Notes: generated by a model not told the origin, from the letters alone. 64,000 nucleotides of DNA from Schistocerca nitens (GCF_023898315.1 NC_064619.1:297700150-297764149), one strand, 5' to 3'; positions 1 through 10,199 are shown, counted from the stretch's first letter. Numbers and translations are program-made.

Positions 1-93
1 GCAGTCGAACGTTTTCTGTATCCAGAAAGGCCCGTACAGGACATGCAACATGCGGTCGTGCTTAATATGCTGAAATGTAGGGTTTCGCACGGA

Positions 94-646
94 TCAAATC
101 AAGGGTAGAGCCACGCGTCGTAACACATCTGAAATGTAACGTCCACTGTCCAAAGTGCCGTCAATGCGAACAAGAGGTGACCGAGATGTGTAACCAACGG
201 CACCCCATACCATCACGCCGGGTGATACGCCAGTATGGCGATGACGAATGCACGCCTCCAATGTGCGTTCACCGCGATGTCGCCAAACACGGGTGCGACC
301 ATCATGATGCTGTAAACAGAACCTGGATTCATCTGAAAAAATGACATTTTGCCATTCGTGCACCCAGGTTCGTCGTTGAGTACACTATCGCAGGCGCTCC
401 TGTCTGTGATGCGCCGTCAAGGGTAACCGCAGCCATGATCTCCGAGCTGATAGTCCATGCTGCTGCAAACGTGTTCGAACTGTTCGTGCAGATGGTTGTT
501 GTCTTGCAAACGTCCCCATCTGTTGACTCAGGAATCGAGACGTAGCTGCAATATCCGTTACTGCCATGCGAATAAGATGCTTGTCGTCTCGACTGCTAGT
601 GATACGAGGCCGTTGGAATCCAGCACGGCGTTCCGTATTACCTTCC
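94..646 (-). pseudogene. Tc1-like transposase, central piece
   Basis: The minus strand continues the N-terminal piece at 6246-6403: QEGNTERRAGFQRPRI, a second helix-turn-helix around ARTVRTRLQQHGLSA, then a frame break near 365-385. Translation resumes with MHEWQNVIFSDESRF, which carries the first catalytic Asp, and VMVWGAVGYTSRSPL. A further break lies near 90, and the C-terminal DE motif would lie beyond the left edge. The protein corresponds closely to the copy at 20952-22330. It is inactive because of the LINE insertion and frameshifts. Confidence 0.8.
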
Positions 647-665
647 TGTACCCACGAAGCCCACA

Positions 666-2116
666 CCTACTACAGTAGTACAAGTTTATATGCCAACTAG
701 CTCTGCAGATGACGAAGAAATTGAAGAAATGTATGATGAAATAAAAGAAATTATTCAGATAGTGAAGGGAAACGAAAATTTAATAGTCATGGGTGACTGG
801 AATTCGAGTGTAGGAAAAGGGAGAGAAAGAAACATAGTAGGTGAATATGGATTGGGGCTAAGAAATGAAAGAGGAAGCCACCTGGTAGAATTTTGCACAG
901 AGCACAACTTAATCATAGCTAACATTTGGTTTAAGAATCATGATAGAAGGTTGTGTACATGGAAGAACCCTGGCGATACTAAAAGGTATCAGATAGATTA
1001 TATAATGGTAAGACAGAGATTTAGGAACCAGGTTTTAAATTGTAAGACATTTCCAGGGGCAGATGTGGACTCTGCCCACAATCTATTGGTTATGACCTGC
1101 AGATTGAAACAGAAGAAACTGCAAAAAGGTGGGAATTTAAGGAGATGGGGCCTGGATAAACTGAAAGAACCAGAGGTTGTACAGAGTCTCAGGGAGAGCA
1201 TAAGGGAACAATTGACAGGAATGGGGGAAAGAAATACAGTAGAAGAAGAATGGGTAGCTCTGAGGGATGAAGTAGTGAAGGCAGCTGAGGATCAAGTAGG
1301 TAAAAAGACGAGGGCTAATAGAAATCCTTGGGTAACAGAAGAAATATTGAATTTAATTGATGAAAGGAGAAAATATAAAAATGCAGTAAATGAAGCAGGC
1401 AAAAAGGAATACAAACGTCTCCAAAATGAGATCGACAGAAAGTGCAAAATGGCTAAGCAGGGATGGCTAGAGGACAAATGTAAGGATGTAGAGGCTTATC
1501 TCACTAGGGGTAAGATAGATACTGCCTACAGCAAAATTAAAGAGACCTTTGGAGATAAGAGAACCACTTGTATGAACATTAAGAGCTCAGATGGAAACCC
1601 AGTTCTAAGCAAAGAAGGGAAAGCAGAAAGGTGGAAGGAGTATATAGAGGGTCTATACAAGGGCGATGTACTTGAGGACAATATTATGGAAATGGAAGAG
1701 GATGTAGATGAAGATGAAATGGGAGATACGATACTGCGTGAAGAGTTTGACAGAGCACTGAAAGACCTGAGTCGAAACAAGGCCCCCGGAGTAGACAACA
1801 TTCCATTGGAACTACTGGCGGCCTTGGGAGAGCCAGTCCTGACAAAACTCTACCATCTGGTGAGCAAGATGTGTGAAACAGGCGAAATACCCTCAGACTT
1901 CAAGAAGAATATAATAATTCCAAACCCAAAGAAAGCAGGTGTTGACAGATGTGAGAATTACCGAACAATCGGTTTAATAAGCCACAGCTGCAAATTACTA
2001 ACACGAATTCTTTACAGACGAATGGAAAAACTAGTAGAAGCCGACCTCGGGGAAGATCAGTTTGGATTCCGTAGAAATACTGGAACACGTGAGGCAATAC
2101 TGACCTTACGACTTAT
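666..2116 (+). pseudogene. LINE ORF2: endonuclease C-terminal part and RT N-terminal part
   Basis: The translation starts in the apurinic-like endonuclease (LIVMGDWNSSVGKGRERN, later YQIDYIMVRQRF and DSAHNLLVM), passes a basic coiled linker, and enters the reverse transcriptase palm: LSRNKAPGVDNIPLELL, FKKNIIIPNPKKAG, ENYRTIGLISHSCKLL, EDQFGFRRNTGTREAIL. The reading frame is broken at TLRL by the Penelope insertion. Codons for the same residues (ALRLILEERL) resume at about 4896 because the 13-bp target is duplicated. The N-terminal half of the endonuclease is missing. Confidence 0.88.
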
Positions 2117-2185
2117 GGTTTATAATTTATATAAAAAACAGCTACCAGCCACATGTATGGTTTAAAAAGTTTTATTATCTTCAGA

Positions 2186-2231
2186 CCATGACCGGTTTTG
2201 GATTTTCTTTTACAAATCCATCTTCAGATGG
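2186..2231 (-). ncRNA. Hammerhead motif with lost G12 (left Penelope arm)
   Basis: The minus strand repeats the right-arm motif: CCAT, CTGAAGA, stem II GGATTT/AAATCC, CCGG, TC and ATGG. The GAAA core box, however, reads AAAA (complement of T at 2199). The changed base is G12, the general base of hammerhead catalysis, so this copy should be inactive. One further loop difference separates it from the right copy. Confidence 0.68.
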
Positions 2232-2953
2232 CAGATTACACGCATTCTTAGTTGGACCTAGTTTTGTTTGTGTTATTCGTTTGCTGCACTGGGAAAGAAA
2301 AGAAAAATTTTTGTTGTCATATCGTTAATGGTATTTTTACGAAAGATTTACTTCTTTTACAAGATCTAATTGCTCATGAGATGGTTTTTATAAACATTAG
2401 TAAACTTGCAGGTTAGTGTACTTACGAGCTGTGTAGTTCTGCCTGACGAAATATTCGTGCGTTTATGTTTTCGAACGCAAGCTTCATACACTTTTCAATA
2501 TGCACTATGTGAGTGCTATTCCAGTCAATGGGCGTCACTTTTAACCTCATCATTTTAATTTCACACGCAGCACACACGAATAACGTTTACAAAACGTGGC
2601 CCAGCTTCACATTACAACCAAGAAACAACGTTTGCAAAGAGCTTACAGTCATAACAATGTTAACTTACAGATGCTGTATGGTCGATATGGGTACAGTAAA
2701 ATATCTCTTTGCTATTGTATGAAATTAATCTAAAATGGAATAAATAAAATTATATAGAAATAAGATTACAAACATTATATGTAGTACAGAATTACTGTGT
2801 GTTACTAATTAGTTGTTACAATAGTAGGAGATAAATTCAATATATGACATAATATGCAATGCACATGTTTTCATTATGCAATTTTTTTTTTCAATGACAT
2901 ATAAGCAGTTTTTTGGGGCCTGTATACTGAATGTTTTTGATGGAATATTAGGC

Positions 2954-3474
2954 TTAAGTTATTTTAAAAAAAGTGAAAGCTTCTTCAAAGTTATTTAGGA
3001 AGGGGGTGTTAACTGACTCTGTCTGTTCATTCAAAATGAGATCAGGGAACCTGTTTTTATGTGTATGAATCTCAATCTCCTCTAGGAGATTTAATGTGAA
3101 ACCTTTGTCTTTGAGGTGTAATATCTGCAGATTGTTTTCTATATTCTCAACTGTATGATTGTTTTCTGCAAGATGGGTGGCAAATGCAGATTTGCTTAGG
3201 TTTTTCAGACGTAGGGCATCAAGGTGTTCCTTGAATCTTGTTTCAAAAGCTCTACCTGTTTGGCCAATGTAGAATTTAGGACAGTTGTTACACTTGAGTT
3301 TATAAATTCCAGATCTTTTATGGGGTATGCTATTGTGTGGGAGTGAGTGTATGACTCTTTGTTGGAGTTTGTTATTGGTAGAGAAACTGATTTTGACATT
3401 CTTTTTCTTGAATAAGTTGGAAATTTTATATGAAAGTGGGCCTATATATGGTAGGGCTACATATTTTACTGATT
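2954..3474 (-). pseudogene. Penelope-like GIY-YIG endonuclease, left copy, 5'-truncated
   Basis: This is the mirror image of the right copy: the same nuclease frame read leftward, ending at the TAA whose complement is TTA at 2954-2956. Segments in corresponding frames of the two arms translate identically over at least 64 residues, so the arms have had little time to diverge or are homogenised. It lacks the RT and an initiating Met. Confidence 0.85.
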
Positions 3475-3487
3475 ATTTGTCTTAAAA

Positions 3488-4008
3488 AATCAGTAAAATA
3501 TGTAGCCCTACCATATATAGGCCCACTTTCATATAAAATTTCCAACTTATTCAAGAAAAAGAATGTCAAAATCAGTTTCTCTACCAATAACAAACTCCAA
3601 CAAAGAGTCATACACTCACTCCCACACAATAGCATACCCCATAAAAGATCTGGAATTTATAAACTCAAGTGTAACAACTGTCCTAAATTCTACATTGGCC
3701 AAACAGGTAGAGCTTTTGAAACAAGATTCAAGGAACACCTTGATGCCCTACGTCTGAAAAACCTAAGCAAATCTGCATTTGCCACCCATCTTGCAGAAAA
3801 CAATCATACAGTTGAGAATATAGAAAACAATCTGCAGATATTACACCTCAAAGACAAAGGTTTCACATTAAATCTCCTAGAGGAGATTGAGATTCATACA
3901 CATAAAAACAGGTTCCCTGATCTCATTTTGAATGAACAGACAGAGTCAGTTAACACCCCCTTCCTAAATAACTTTGAAGAAGCTTTCACTTTTTTTAAAA
4001 TAACTTAA
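3488..4008 (+). pseudogene. Penelope-like GIY-YIG endonuclease, right copy, 5'-truncated
   Basis: The frame opens at the palindrome centre without its own start. It encodes the linker ISNLFKKKNVKISFSTNN, then the nuclease: SGIYKLKCNNCPKFYIGQTG with the paired GIY and YIG strands, a CX2C motif, the conserved Arg in AFETRFKEHL, a His pair in FATHLAENNH, and the acidic segment LNLLEEIEIHTH. It ends at TAA after FKIT. In Penelope-like elements this domain nicks the target and sits C-terminal to the RT, which is entirely missing here. The domain itself looks undamaged. Confidence 0.87.
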
Positions 4009-4730
4009 GCCTAATATTCCATCAAAAACATTCAGTATACAGGCCCCAAAAAACTGCTTATATGTCATTGAAAAAAAAAATTGCATAATGAAAACATGTG
4101 CATTGCATATTATGTCATATATTGAATTTATCTCCTACTATTGTAACAACTAATTAGTAACACACAGTAATTCTGTACTACATATAATGTTTGTAATCTT
4201 ATTTCTATATAATTTTATTTATTCCATTTTAGATTAATTTCATACAATAGCAAAGAGATATTTTACTGTACCCATATCGACCATACAGCATCTGTAAGTT
4301 AACATTGTTATGACTGTAAGCTCTTTGCAAACGTTGTTTCTTGGTTGTAATGTGAAGCTGGGCCACGTTTTGTAAACGTTATTCGTGTGTGCTGCGTGTG
4401 AAATTAAAATGATGAGGTTAAAAGTGACGCCCATTGACTGGAATAGCACTCACATAGTGCATATTGAAAAGTGTATGAAGCTTGCGTTCGAAAACATAAA
4501 CGCACGAATATTTCGTCAGGCAGAACTACACAGCTCGTAAGTACACTAACCTGCAAGTTTACTAATGTTTATAAAAACCATCTCATGAGCAATTAGATCT
4601 TGTAAAAGAAGTAAATCTTTCGTAAAAATACCATTAACGATATGACAACAAAAATTTTTCTTTTCTTTCCCAGTGCAGCAAACGAATAACACAAACAAAA
4701 CTAGGTCCAACTAAGAATGCGTGTAATCTG

Positions 4731-4776
4731 CCATCTGAAGATGGATTTGTAAAGGAAAATCCGAAACCGGTCATGG
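4731..4776 (+). ncRNA. Minimal hammerhead ribozyme motif, intact core (right Penelope arm)
   Basis: In order: stem I strand CCAT, core CTGAAGA (fits CUGANGA), one unpaired T, stem II GGATTT/AAATCC closed by an 8-nt loop, core GAAA, a reduced stem III CCGG, cleavage dinucleotide TC, and the second stem I strand ATGG. All catalytic positions, including G5, G8 and G12, are present. Hammerheads with tiny stem III are known from Penelope-like elements, where two copies are thought to pair and cleave as a dimer. Activity is inferred; the folding was done by eye. Confidence 0.72.
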
Positions 4777-4895
4777 TCTGAAGATAATAAAACTTTTTAA
4801 ACCATACATGTGGCTGGTAGCTGTTTTTTTATATAAATTATAAACCTTAAGTACAACAGCCACGTTTCTCAACATGTCGTCTTTCGACAAAATAG

Positions 4896-6013
4896 CCTTA
4901 CGACTTATCTTAGAAGAAAGATTAAGGAAAGGCAAACCTAAATTCCTAGCATTTGTAGACTTAGAGAAAGCTTTTGACAATGTTGACTGGAATACTCTCT
5001 TTCAAATTCTAAAGGTGGCAGGGGTAAAATACAGGGAGCGAAAGGCTATTTACAATTTGTACAGAAACCAGATGGCAGTTATAAGAGTCGAGGGACATGA
5101 AAGGGAAGCAGTGGTTGGGAAGGGAGTAAGACAGGGTTGTAGCCTCTCCCCGATGTTATTCAATCTGTATATTGAGCAAGCAGTAAAGGAAACAAAAGAA
5201 AAATTCGGAGTAGGTATTAAAATCCATGGAGAAGAAATAAAAACTTTGAGGTTCGCCGATGACATTGTAATTCTGTCAGAGACAGCAAAGGACTTGGAAG
5301 AGCAGTTGAACGGAATGGATGGTGTCTTGAAGGGAGGATATAAGATGAACATCAACAAAAGCAAAACGATGATAATGGAATGTAGTCGAATTAAGTCGGG
5401 TGATGTTGAGGATATTAGATTAGGAAATGAGACACTTAAAGTAGTAAAGGAGTTTTGCTATTTGGGGAGCAAAATAACTGATGATGGTCGAAGTAGAGAG
5501 GATATAAAATGTAGACTGTAAATGGCAAGGAAAGCGTTTCTGAAGAAGAGAAATTTGTTAACATCGAGTATAGATTTAAGTGTCAGGAAGTCATTTCTGA
5601 AAGTATTTGTATGTAGTGTAGCCATGTATGGAAGTGAAACATGGACGGTAAATAGTCTGGACAAGAAGAGAATAGAAACTTTCGAAATCTGGTGCTACAG
5701 AAGAATGCTGAAGATTAGATGGGTAGGTCACATAACTAATGAGGAGGTACTGAATAGGATTGGGGAGAAGAGGAGTTTGTGGCACAACTTGACCAGAAGA
5801 AGGGATCGGTTGGTAGGACATGTTCTGAGGCATCAAGGGATCACCAATTTAGTATTGGAGGGCAGCGTGGAGGGTAAAAATCGTAGGGGGAGACCAAGAG
5901 ATGAATACACTAAGCAGATTAAGAAGGATGTAGGTTGCAGTAGGTACTGGGAGATGAAGAAGCTTGCACAGGATAGAGTAGCATGGAGAGCTCCATCAAA
6001 CCAGTGGCTCTGA
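4896..6013 (+). pseudogene. LINE ORF2: RT core and C-terminal part
   Basis: The reading frame resumes with LRLILEERLRKGKPKFLAFV, then palm motif A DLEKAFDNVDWNTLF, GVRQGCSLSPMLFNLYI, the catalytic box LRFADDIVILSE and the thumb-like FCYLGSKITDDG. An in-frame TAA at 5519-5521 lies between KCRL and MARKAFLKK, probably a C-to-T change of a Gln codon. Reading continues in the same frame to VAMYGSETWTVNSLDKKR, RMLKIRWVGHITNEEVL and GRPRDEYTKQIKKD, the usual RTE C-terminal region. A SINE with its own target duplication interrupts the 3' end at 6006. The element could not encode active RT. Confidence 0.9.
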
Positions 6014-6205
6014 GCACTATGGGACTTAACATCTATTGTCATCAGTCCCCTAGATCTTAGAACTACTTAAACCTAACTAACCTAAGGACATCACACAACA
6101 CCCAGCCATCACGAGGCAGAGAAAATCCCTGACCCCGCCGGGAATCGAACCCGGGAACCCGGGCGTGGGAAGCGAGAACGCTACCGCACGACCACGAGAT
6201 GCGGG
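6006..6205 (-). mobile_element. SINE with chimeric tRNA-like head
   Basis: It is flanked by the 12-bp direct repeat CATCAAACCAGT (5994-6005 and 6206-6217). Read on the minus strand, the 3' body is the same as the common SINE here (GATGTCCTTAGGTTAGTTAG ... CATAGTGCTCAGAGCCA). The head differs: it carries a B-box-like GGGTTCGATTCCCGGCGGGG and GGGATTTTCTCTGCC, like the SINE at 32339. It is inserted in the LINE 3' region. Confidence 0.85.
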
Positions 6206-6245
6206 CATCAAACCAGTCTCAGGACTGAAGACCACAACAACAACA

Positions 6246-6403
6246 ACCCACCGATTCCATATTCTGCTAACAGACATTGGATCTCGAGCAACGTGAGCAG
6301 AAATGTCGCGATACGATAAACCGCAATCGCGATAGACTACAATCCGACCTTTATCAAAGTCGGAAACGTGATGGTACGCATTTCTCCTCCTTACACTAGG
6401 CAT
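6246..6403 (-). pseudogene. Tc1-like transposase, N-terminal piece
   Basis: From an ATG at 6403 the minus strand encodes about 53 residues, MPSVRRRNAYHHVSDFDKGR and then a helix-turn-helix ending SRIWNRWV. This is the DNA-binding N terminus of a Tc1-type transposase. The frame then runs into the 3' end of the inserted LINE. The rest of the protein continues at about 646 on the far side of the 5.6-kb insertion, so the gene is interrupted. Confidence 0.8.
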
Positions 6404-6663
6404 CACAACAACGTTTCAGTAGGCAAGGCCGGCCAACTGCTGTTTGTGTATGAGAAATCGGTTCGAAACTTTACTAATGCCAGCACGTTGTAGATGTCGC
6501 CACCAGCGCCAACCTTGCGTGAACGCTCTGAAAAGCTAATCATTTGCATATCACAGCATCTTCTTCCTGTCGGTTCAATTTCGCGTCTGTAGCACGTCAT
6601 CTTCGTGGTGTAGCAATTTTAATGGCCAGTAGTGTACTTTCGTCGTCTACTCATTGTTTCACT

Positions 6664-6852
6664 GCCGGCCAGTGTGGCCGAGCGGTTCTAGGCGCTTCAG
6701 TCTGGAACCGCGCGACCGCTACGGTCGCAGGTTCGAATCCTGCCTCGGGCATGGATGTGTGTGATGTCGTTAGTTTAGTTAGGTTTAAGTAGTTCTAAGT
6801 TGTAGGGAACTGATGACCACAGATGTTAAGTCCCATAGTGCTCAGAGCCATT
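6664..6852 (+). mobile_element. tRNA-derived SINE, full length
   Basis: The tRNA-like head GCCGGCCAGTGTGGCCGAGC has box-A-like GTGGCCGAGCGG and box-B-like GGTTCGAATCC, followed by the conserved body and the AGCCATT end. No clear target duplication was seen. This family fits the tRNA-derived SINE abundant in Schistocerca. Confidence 0.88.
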
Positions 6853-6865
6853 ATTAAATATTGTA

Positions 6866-7440
6866 GTGCATCCTGATTCTATATTCAATTCTTTCATGAT
6901 ATCTTCATTTCCTGTCCGAGCCTTTCTCGTGCAACTTTTAACACGCCTTAAAAATCTGATTTCTGCCGATTGTACTTTACTCAGTTGCTTTCGATTCGGC
7001 ACCCAGGCTTTGTTGCCCTCAAGAGACGTGGGTAAATTCATTACTGTATAAAATGTCATTTTCGTTTCTTTCCTAACTTGATTACTGAAACTTCCATGAA
7101 TATTACCACATATCGCTTGAAATGTGCTAACTTTTTACCCAATGTCCTAGTCTTTCTAAAACTTATATCACAGAGAAGATATTTTTAAATTTGACATTTG
7201 TTCCAAGGTGTTGTTTTCCAGCAAAATCTTAGACCTGACTCGAACCTTTCCTCTGAAAACAGGAATTTCCTTTTCTTAACTGAGATTTTAAGGTTATATG
7301 ATTTACAAAGATTACTTAAAAGATGCATGGATTTCTGCAACTGTGACTAATTTAATTGAATAAATATTTGATAGGCCGCAAACAGAAGAATGTTTGAGTA
7401 GACACTGTTTGATAAATTAATCCTGGATCTAGTAGGTTTC
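6866..7440 (-). pseudogene. LINE ORF2 C-terminal fragment
   Basis: The minus strand shows a broken frame ending in AEIRFLRRVKSCTRKARTGN and EDIMKELNIES, preceded by MNLPTSLEGNKAWVPNRKQL. This is the post-RT region of RTE-type LINE proteins (compare VAMYGSETW...RRMLKI at 5610-5720). Upstream traces reach about 7440 in other frames. It is decayed, with several stops. Confidence 0.6.
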
Positions 7441-8510
7441 CATTTCTTTAAAATGTCATTCCACACACTGAAAATTGTGGGTTATGAGCTATACGCTTGC
7501 CTAAGTCTTGTATTTGCTGGAATTTCTTCAGTTTCTTTAATTTTTTACCAACAGAATTGGGACTGGTGCATATTCCTCGTTTTCTATAATTTTAATTGTT
7601 CTCTGTTTACTGTGTCAAAATTCTTATCATTACTCATGCTCGATTTCCCTTTATTAAATGCTGTTGTCTCTCCTCCTAGCAGACAACTGGCTCTATCAAA
7701 ACCTTTTTTGCCAAATGTTGCCTCTCAAAAATCAAAGAAGCAAGTGGATAACTGAGAAGAGGGAAAACTGGAAAGAAATGTAATGATTTTTCTTTTCCTT
7801 TTTTACGAAAGGCGAATTTAGGAGACGAACACTATATATAAAAAAAATAATTTTTGTAAATTGTGAAACAAACTGTGGCATTCTTGACTACCTTATTGAC
7901 TGGATTACTAGTACTTAATTGGATTCCCATCTACTGAGATTGCAAGTAGATGGGAATAATGTTAAAACCTAACAGTATCCTTGTGCATCTGCATTAATTA
8001 ACATAGAAAAACTGCGGAAAGCGTGCCCATCGAATGCCTATGGAAACCCAGTCTTCACGAAGTCAAAAAATTCTGCTTCCGAGAAGCAATATCTGCAAAT
8101 TATTCAGAAGATCTTCAAACAACGGGAATATCAGTGCGTTACTGATGTGCTGTAATGAGCGATATATAGGGTTCATTCAAATTTCACTGACAAGATTTTT
8201 GAGGCTTTTCAGGTATATTTTCCAGGTATTTTCGCAAAAGGATACACGTGATCTCCGGTGGCTCACTGCAGAATCACAACATAATTATCCATTATCACGT
8301 TTTTTACCACAATTACCTTTGTTTTTGGAGATCTCTTCACAATAGTGTTGTACGTTTTGGAGACTGCGTGTAACGGGATGTTTTTCTGTTGTGAAGGTAT
8401 TTTCACAGAAACAAATGTAGTTAGCGTAACAAAAATAAAATGATAATGATCATTTTATCATCTATAACGGGCCACTGCTTATCAGGGCACTTTGTGCCAA
8501 CAATCTTTGA
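7441..8510. other. Unassigned intronic sequence
   Basis: AT-rich, with no convincing gene. Open frames of 100 and 103 codons (7453-7755, 8034-8345, +) have no recognisable motif. A 13-bp perfect hairpin lies at 7923-7957 (arms ATTCCCATCTACT and AGTAGATGGGAAT, 9-nt loop). Confidence 0.5.
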
Positions 8511-8521
8511 CGGCAAGGATA

Positions 8522-8702
8522 AATGGTTCAAATGGCTCTCAACATCTTAGGTCATAAGTCCCCTAGAACTTAGAACTACTTAAACCTAACTAACCTAAGG
8601 ACATCACACACACCCATGCCCGAGGCAGGATTCGAACCTGCGACCGTAGCAGTCCCGCGGTTCCGGACTGCAGCGCCAGAACCGCACGGCCACCGCGGCC
8701 GG
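8522..8702 (-). mobile_element. tRNA-derived SINE
   Basis: Minus-strand copy of the common SINE, flanked by the 11-bp direct repeat CGGCAAGGATA at 8511-8521 and 8703-8713. Both the 5' tRNA-like head and the 3' body are present. Confidence 0.9.
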
Positions 8703-8774
8703 CGGCAAGGATATAATAACAACATAAGATGGTTTCAGTAACAGAGAATGTGCCTTATGTGCTTATTTGGACAC

Positions 8775-8778
<4 letters not shown>

Positions 8779-8845
<67 letters not shown>

Positions 8846-8863
8846 CTCGCACGCACACGCACA
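8779..8863. repeat. (CA)n microsatellite
   Basis: About 30 uninterrupted CA units followed by imperfect CA/CG units. The open frames of His/Thr across it are artefacts. Confidence 0.95.
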
Positions 8864-9170
8864 CCCAGGAACCACACTTATGCTGGCTCAAAATTTGAAC
8901 CCCATCCTTCCATGCTACGGATGCTCTGCACCTTGCGTGCCGCTCCACCTACCCGGTAACAGCCATGACTGAAGATCAGAACTATAATGCAGAAGAGGAT
9001 AGCGCAAAACGCTACATACTAGCGTTCAACACGATATTCATACGGTAGTCGGTGGTTACTTCAAAAATTACTGAATTCTGTACCTGACTATCCGGGCCAT
9101 CCCTGAAAATTAAAACTTGGTAGATCCGTCGGTGTCTGCTCCACGTTGCACATAAACGAAACCGCGAAAT

Positions 9171-9363
9171 AAAAAATGGCTCCGAGCACTATGGGACTTA
9201 ACATCTGAGGTCATCAGTCCCGTAGAACGTGGAACTACTTAAACCTAACTAACCTAGGAACATCACACACATCCATGCCCTAGGCAGGATTCGAACCTAC
9301 GACCGTAGCGGTCGCGCAGTCCCGGACTGAAGCGCCTAGAACCGCTCGGCCACACAAGCCGGT
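9171..9363 (-). mobile_element. tRNA-derived SINE
   Basis: Minus-strand copy with direct repeats GAAACCGCGAAAT (9158-9170) and GAAACCGCGGAAT (9364-9376), differing at one position. The head is mildly diverged (CACACAAGCCGG end). Confidence 0.88.
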
Positions 9364-9376
9364 GAAACCGCGGAAT

Positions 9377-9987
9377 GCGAAACGTCTTATTGCTCTCTAA
9401 ATAGCAAGTGGCAAAACCGGCGAAACCTCGAAGCTTCTCCTCCAGGTCGGGCAGTCCGTTACGTAAAAATCCTGGGATGAAGCCAAAGCAGCAGCGTATC
9501 GTTTTCCCCGTAGCAACACAACCGGCTTACAGACATAGTAGTAACCTGTTTCCTCCGCAGGCAGTTATACAACTCAAAAGGCGTTCGGATTCGGGAGCGC
9601 AAAATACGGCAAATAGACTGGAAAGCGAAATCCTACGTCGAAAATTTACTTTGCGTGGTAGCCTTCTTCAATATGAAACGTAATGGTTCATGTATCACAT
9701 GACCATTCACCTCTCTTACTTTTTATTTTCGCATAAGAGGGGTCGATCACCAACTTCATTTCCCTCGTCTTTCCTCTCTGCATCATCAGGTTGGTCTGTA
9801 TAGTAATTGCTGTGTAGGTTTCTCTTTACATCCGATGATTAATGCCGTAGACGGAAGAAAATTGGCCCGTTGACCAGTTCTGCATTCTATAGGGGCTGTC
9901 CTTAGACAGGTCATGGTAATTGATTTTTTATGTATGTAATTTTCAAATTACTATGCTGTTACCCATTACCGACATACTTACACGCAT
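9377..9987. other. Unassigned sequence
   Basis: A 91-codon open frame at 9408-9683 (+) is Arg/Ser/Pro-rich with no recognisable domain or splice context. I do not call it a gene. Confidence 0.4.
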
Positions 9988-10000
9988 AAACACATATAAA

Positions 10001-10199
10001 AATGGTTCAAATGGCTCTGAGCACTATGCGACTTAACTTCTGAGGTCAGCAGTCACCTAGAACTTAGAACTAATTAAACCTAACTAACCTAAGGACATAA
10101 CACACATCCATGCCCGACGCAGGATTCGAACCTGCGACCGTAGCGGTCACGCAGTTCCAGACTGAAGCGCCTAGAACCGCACGGCCACACCGGCCGGCC
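10001..10199 (-). mobile_element. tRNA-derived SINE, full length
   Basis: Minus-strand copy with a perfect 13-bp direct repeat AAACACATATAAA at 9988-10000 and 10200-10212. It lies beside a CA-rich tract at 10216-10330. Confidence 0.92.

Larger units (their letters stand above)
2117..4895. repeat. Penelope-like palindrome: two 5'-truncated copies head to head
   Basis: Two arms of about 1,358 bp (2117-3474 and 3488-4845) are near-perfect reverse complements around a 13-nt loop at 3475-3487. The right arm has an extra 50 nt at its outer end (4846-4895). The insert is flanked by the 13-bp direct repeat CCTTACGACTTAT at 2104-2116 and 4896-4908, which is LINE coding sequence. Each arm carries, pointing outward, the same truncated GIY-YIG endonuclease reading frame, an AT-rich 3' region and a hammerhead motif. 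This matches the known tendency of Penelope-like elements to integrate as partial inverted copies. Because one target duplication encloses both arms, they probably entered in one event. Confidence 0.9.
655..6245 (+). mobile_element. 5'-truncated RTE-like LINE carrying nested Penelope and SINE insertions
   Basis: This is a non-LTR retrotransposon integrated in the Tc1-like element. It begins inside the endonuclease domain (5' truncation) and ends in a short CAA-repeat tail typical of RTE-type 3' ends. It is interrupted by the Penelope palindrome at 2117-4895 and by a SINE at 6006-6205. Without those, the LINE is about 2.6 kb long. Confidence 0.88.
1..6634 (-). mobile_element. Tc1-like element (DD34E type) split by a nested LINE
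   Basis: The right terminus reads AATGGCCAGTAGTG next to TA, identical to the terminus of the related element at 20952-22330. The left end lies outside the window. The interior is cut at about 646/6246 by the LINE insertion. Removing 655-6245 restores colinearity with the 20952-22330 copy across the tryptophan-rich motif SRIWNRWVQEGN. The duplicated target at the cut is roughly ACCCAC(C)GA at 647-654 and 6246-6254, with one base lost on the left. This is the outermost layer of a three-level nest. Confidence 0.85.

Noticed and set aside
4874..4895. ATG-led start for the downstream LINE RT frame
   Set aside because: The first residues come from the Penelope arm; the frame is an accidental fusion to the LINE RT.
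7923..7957. Hairpin as a microRNA precursor
   Set aside because: The 13-bp stem is too short for a pre-miRNA, and nothing else supports it.
8779..8863. Possible coding His/Thr repeat
   Set aside because: A plain CA microsatellite open in several frames.
9408..9683. 91-codon basic open frame
   Set aside because: No domain, splice or codon evidence; its start lies next to a SINE.
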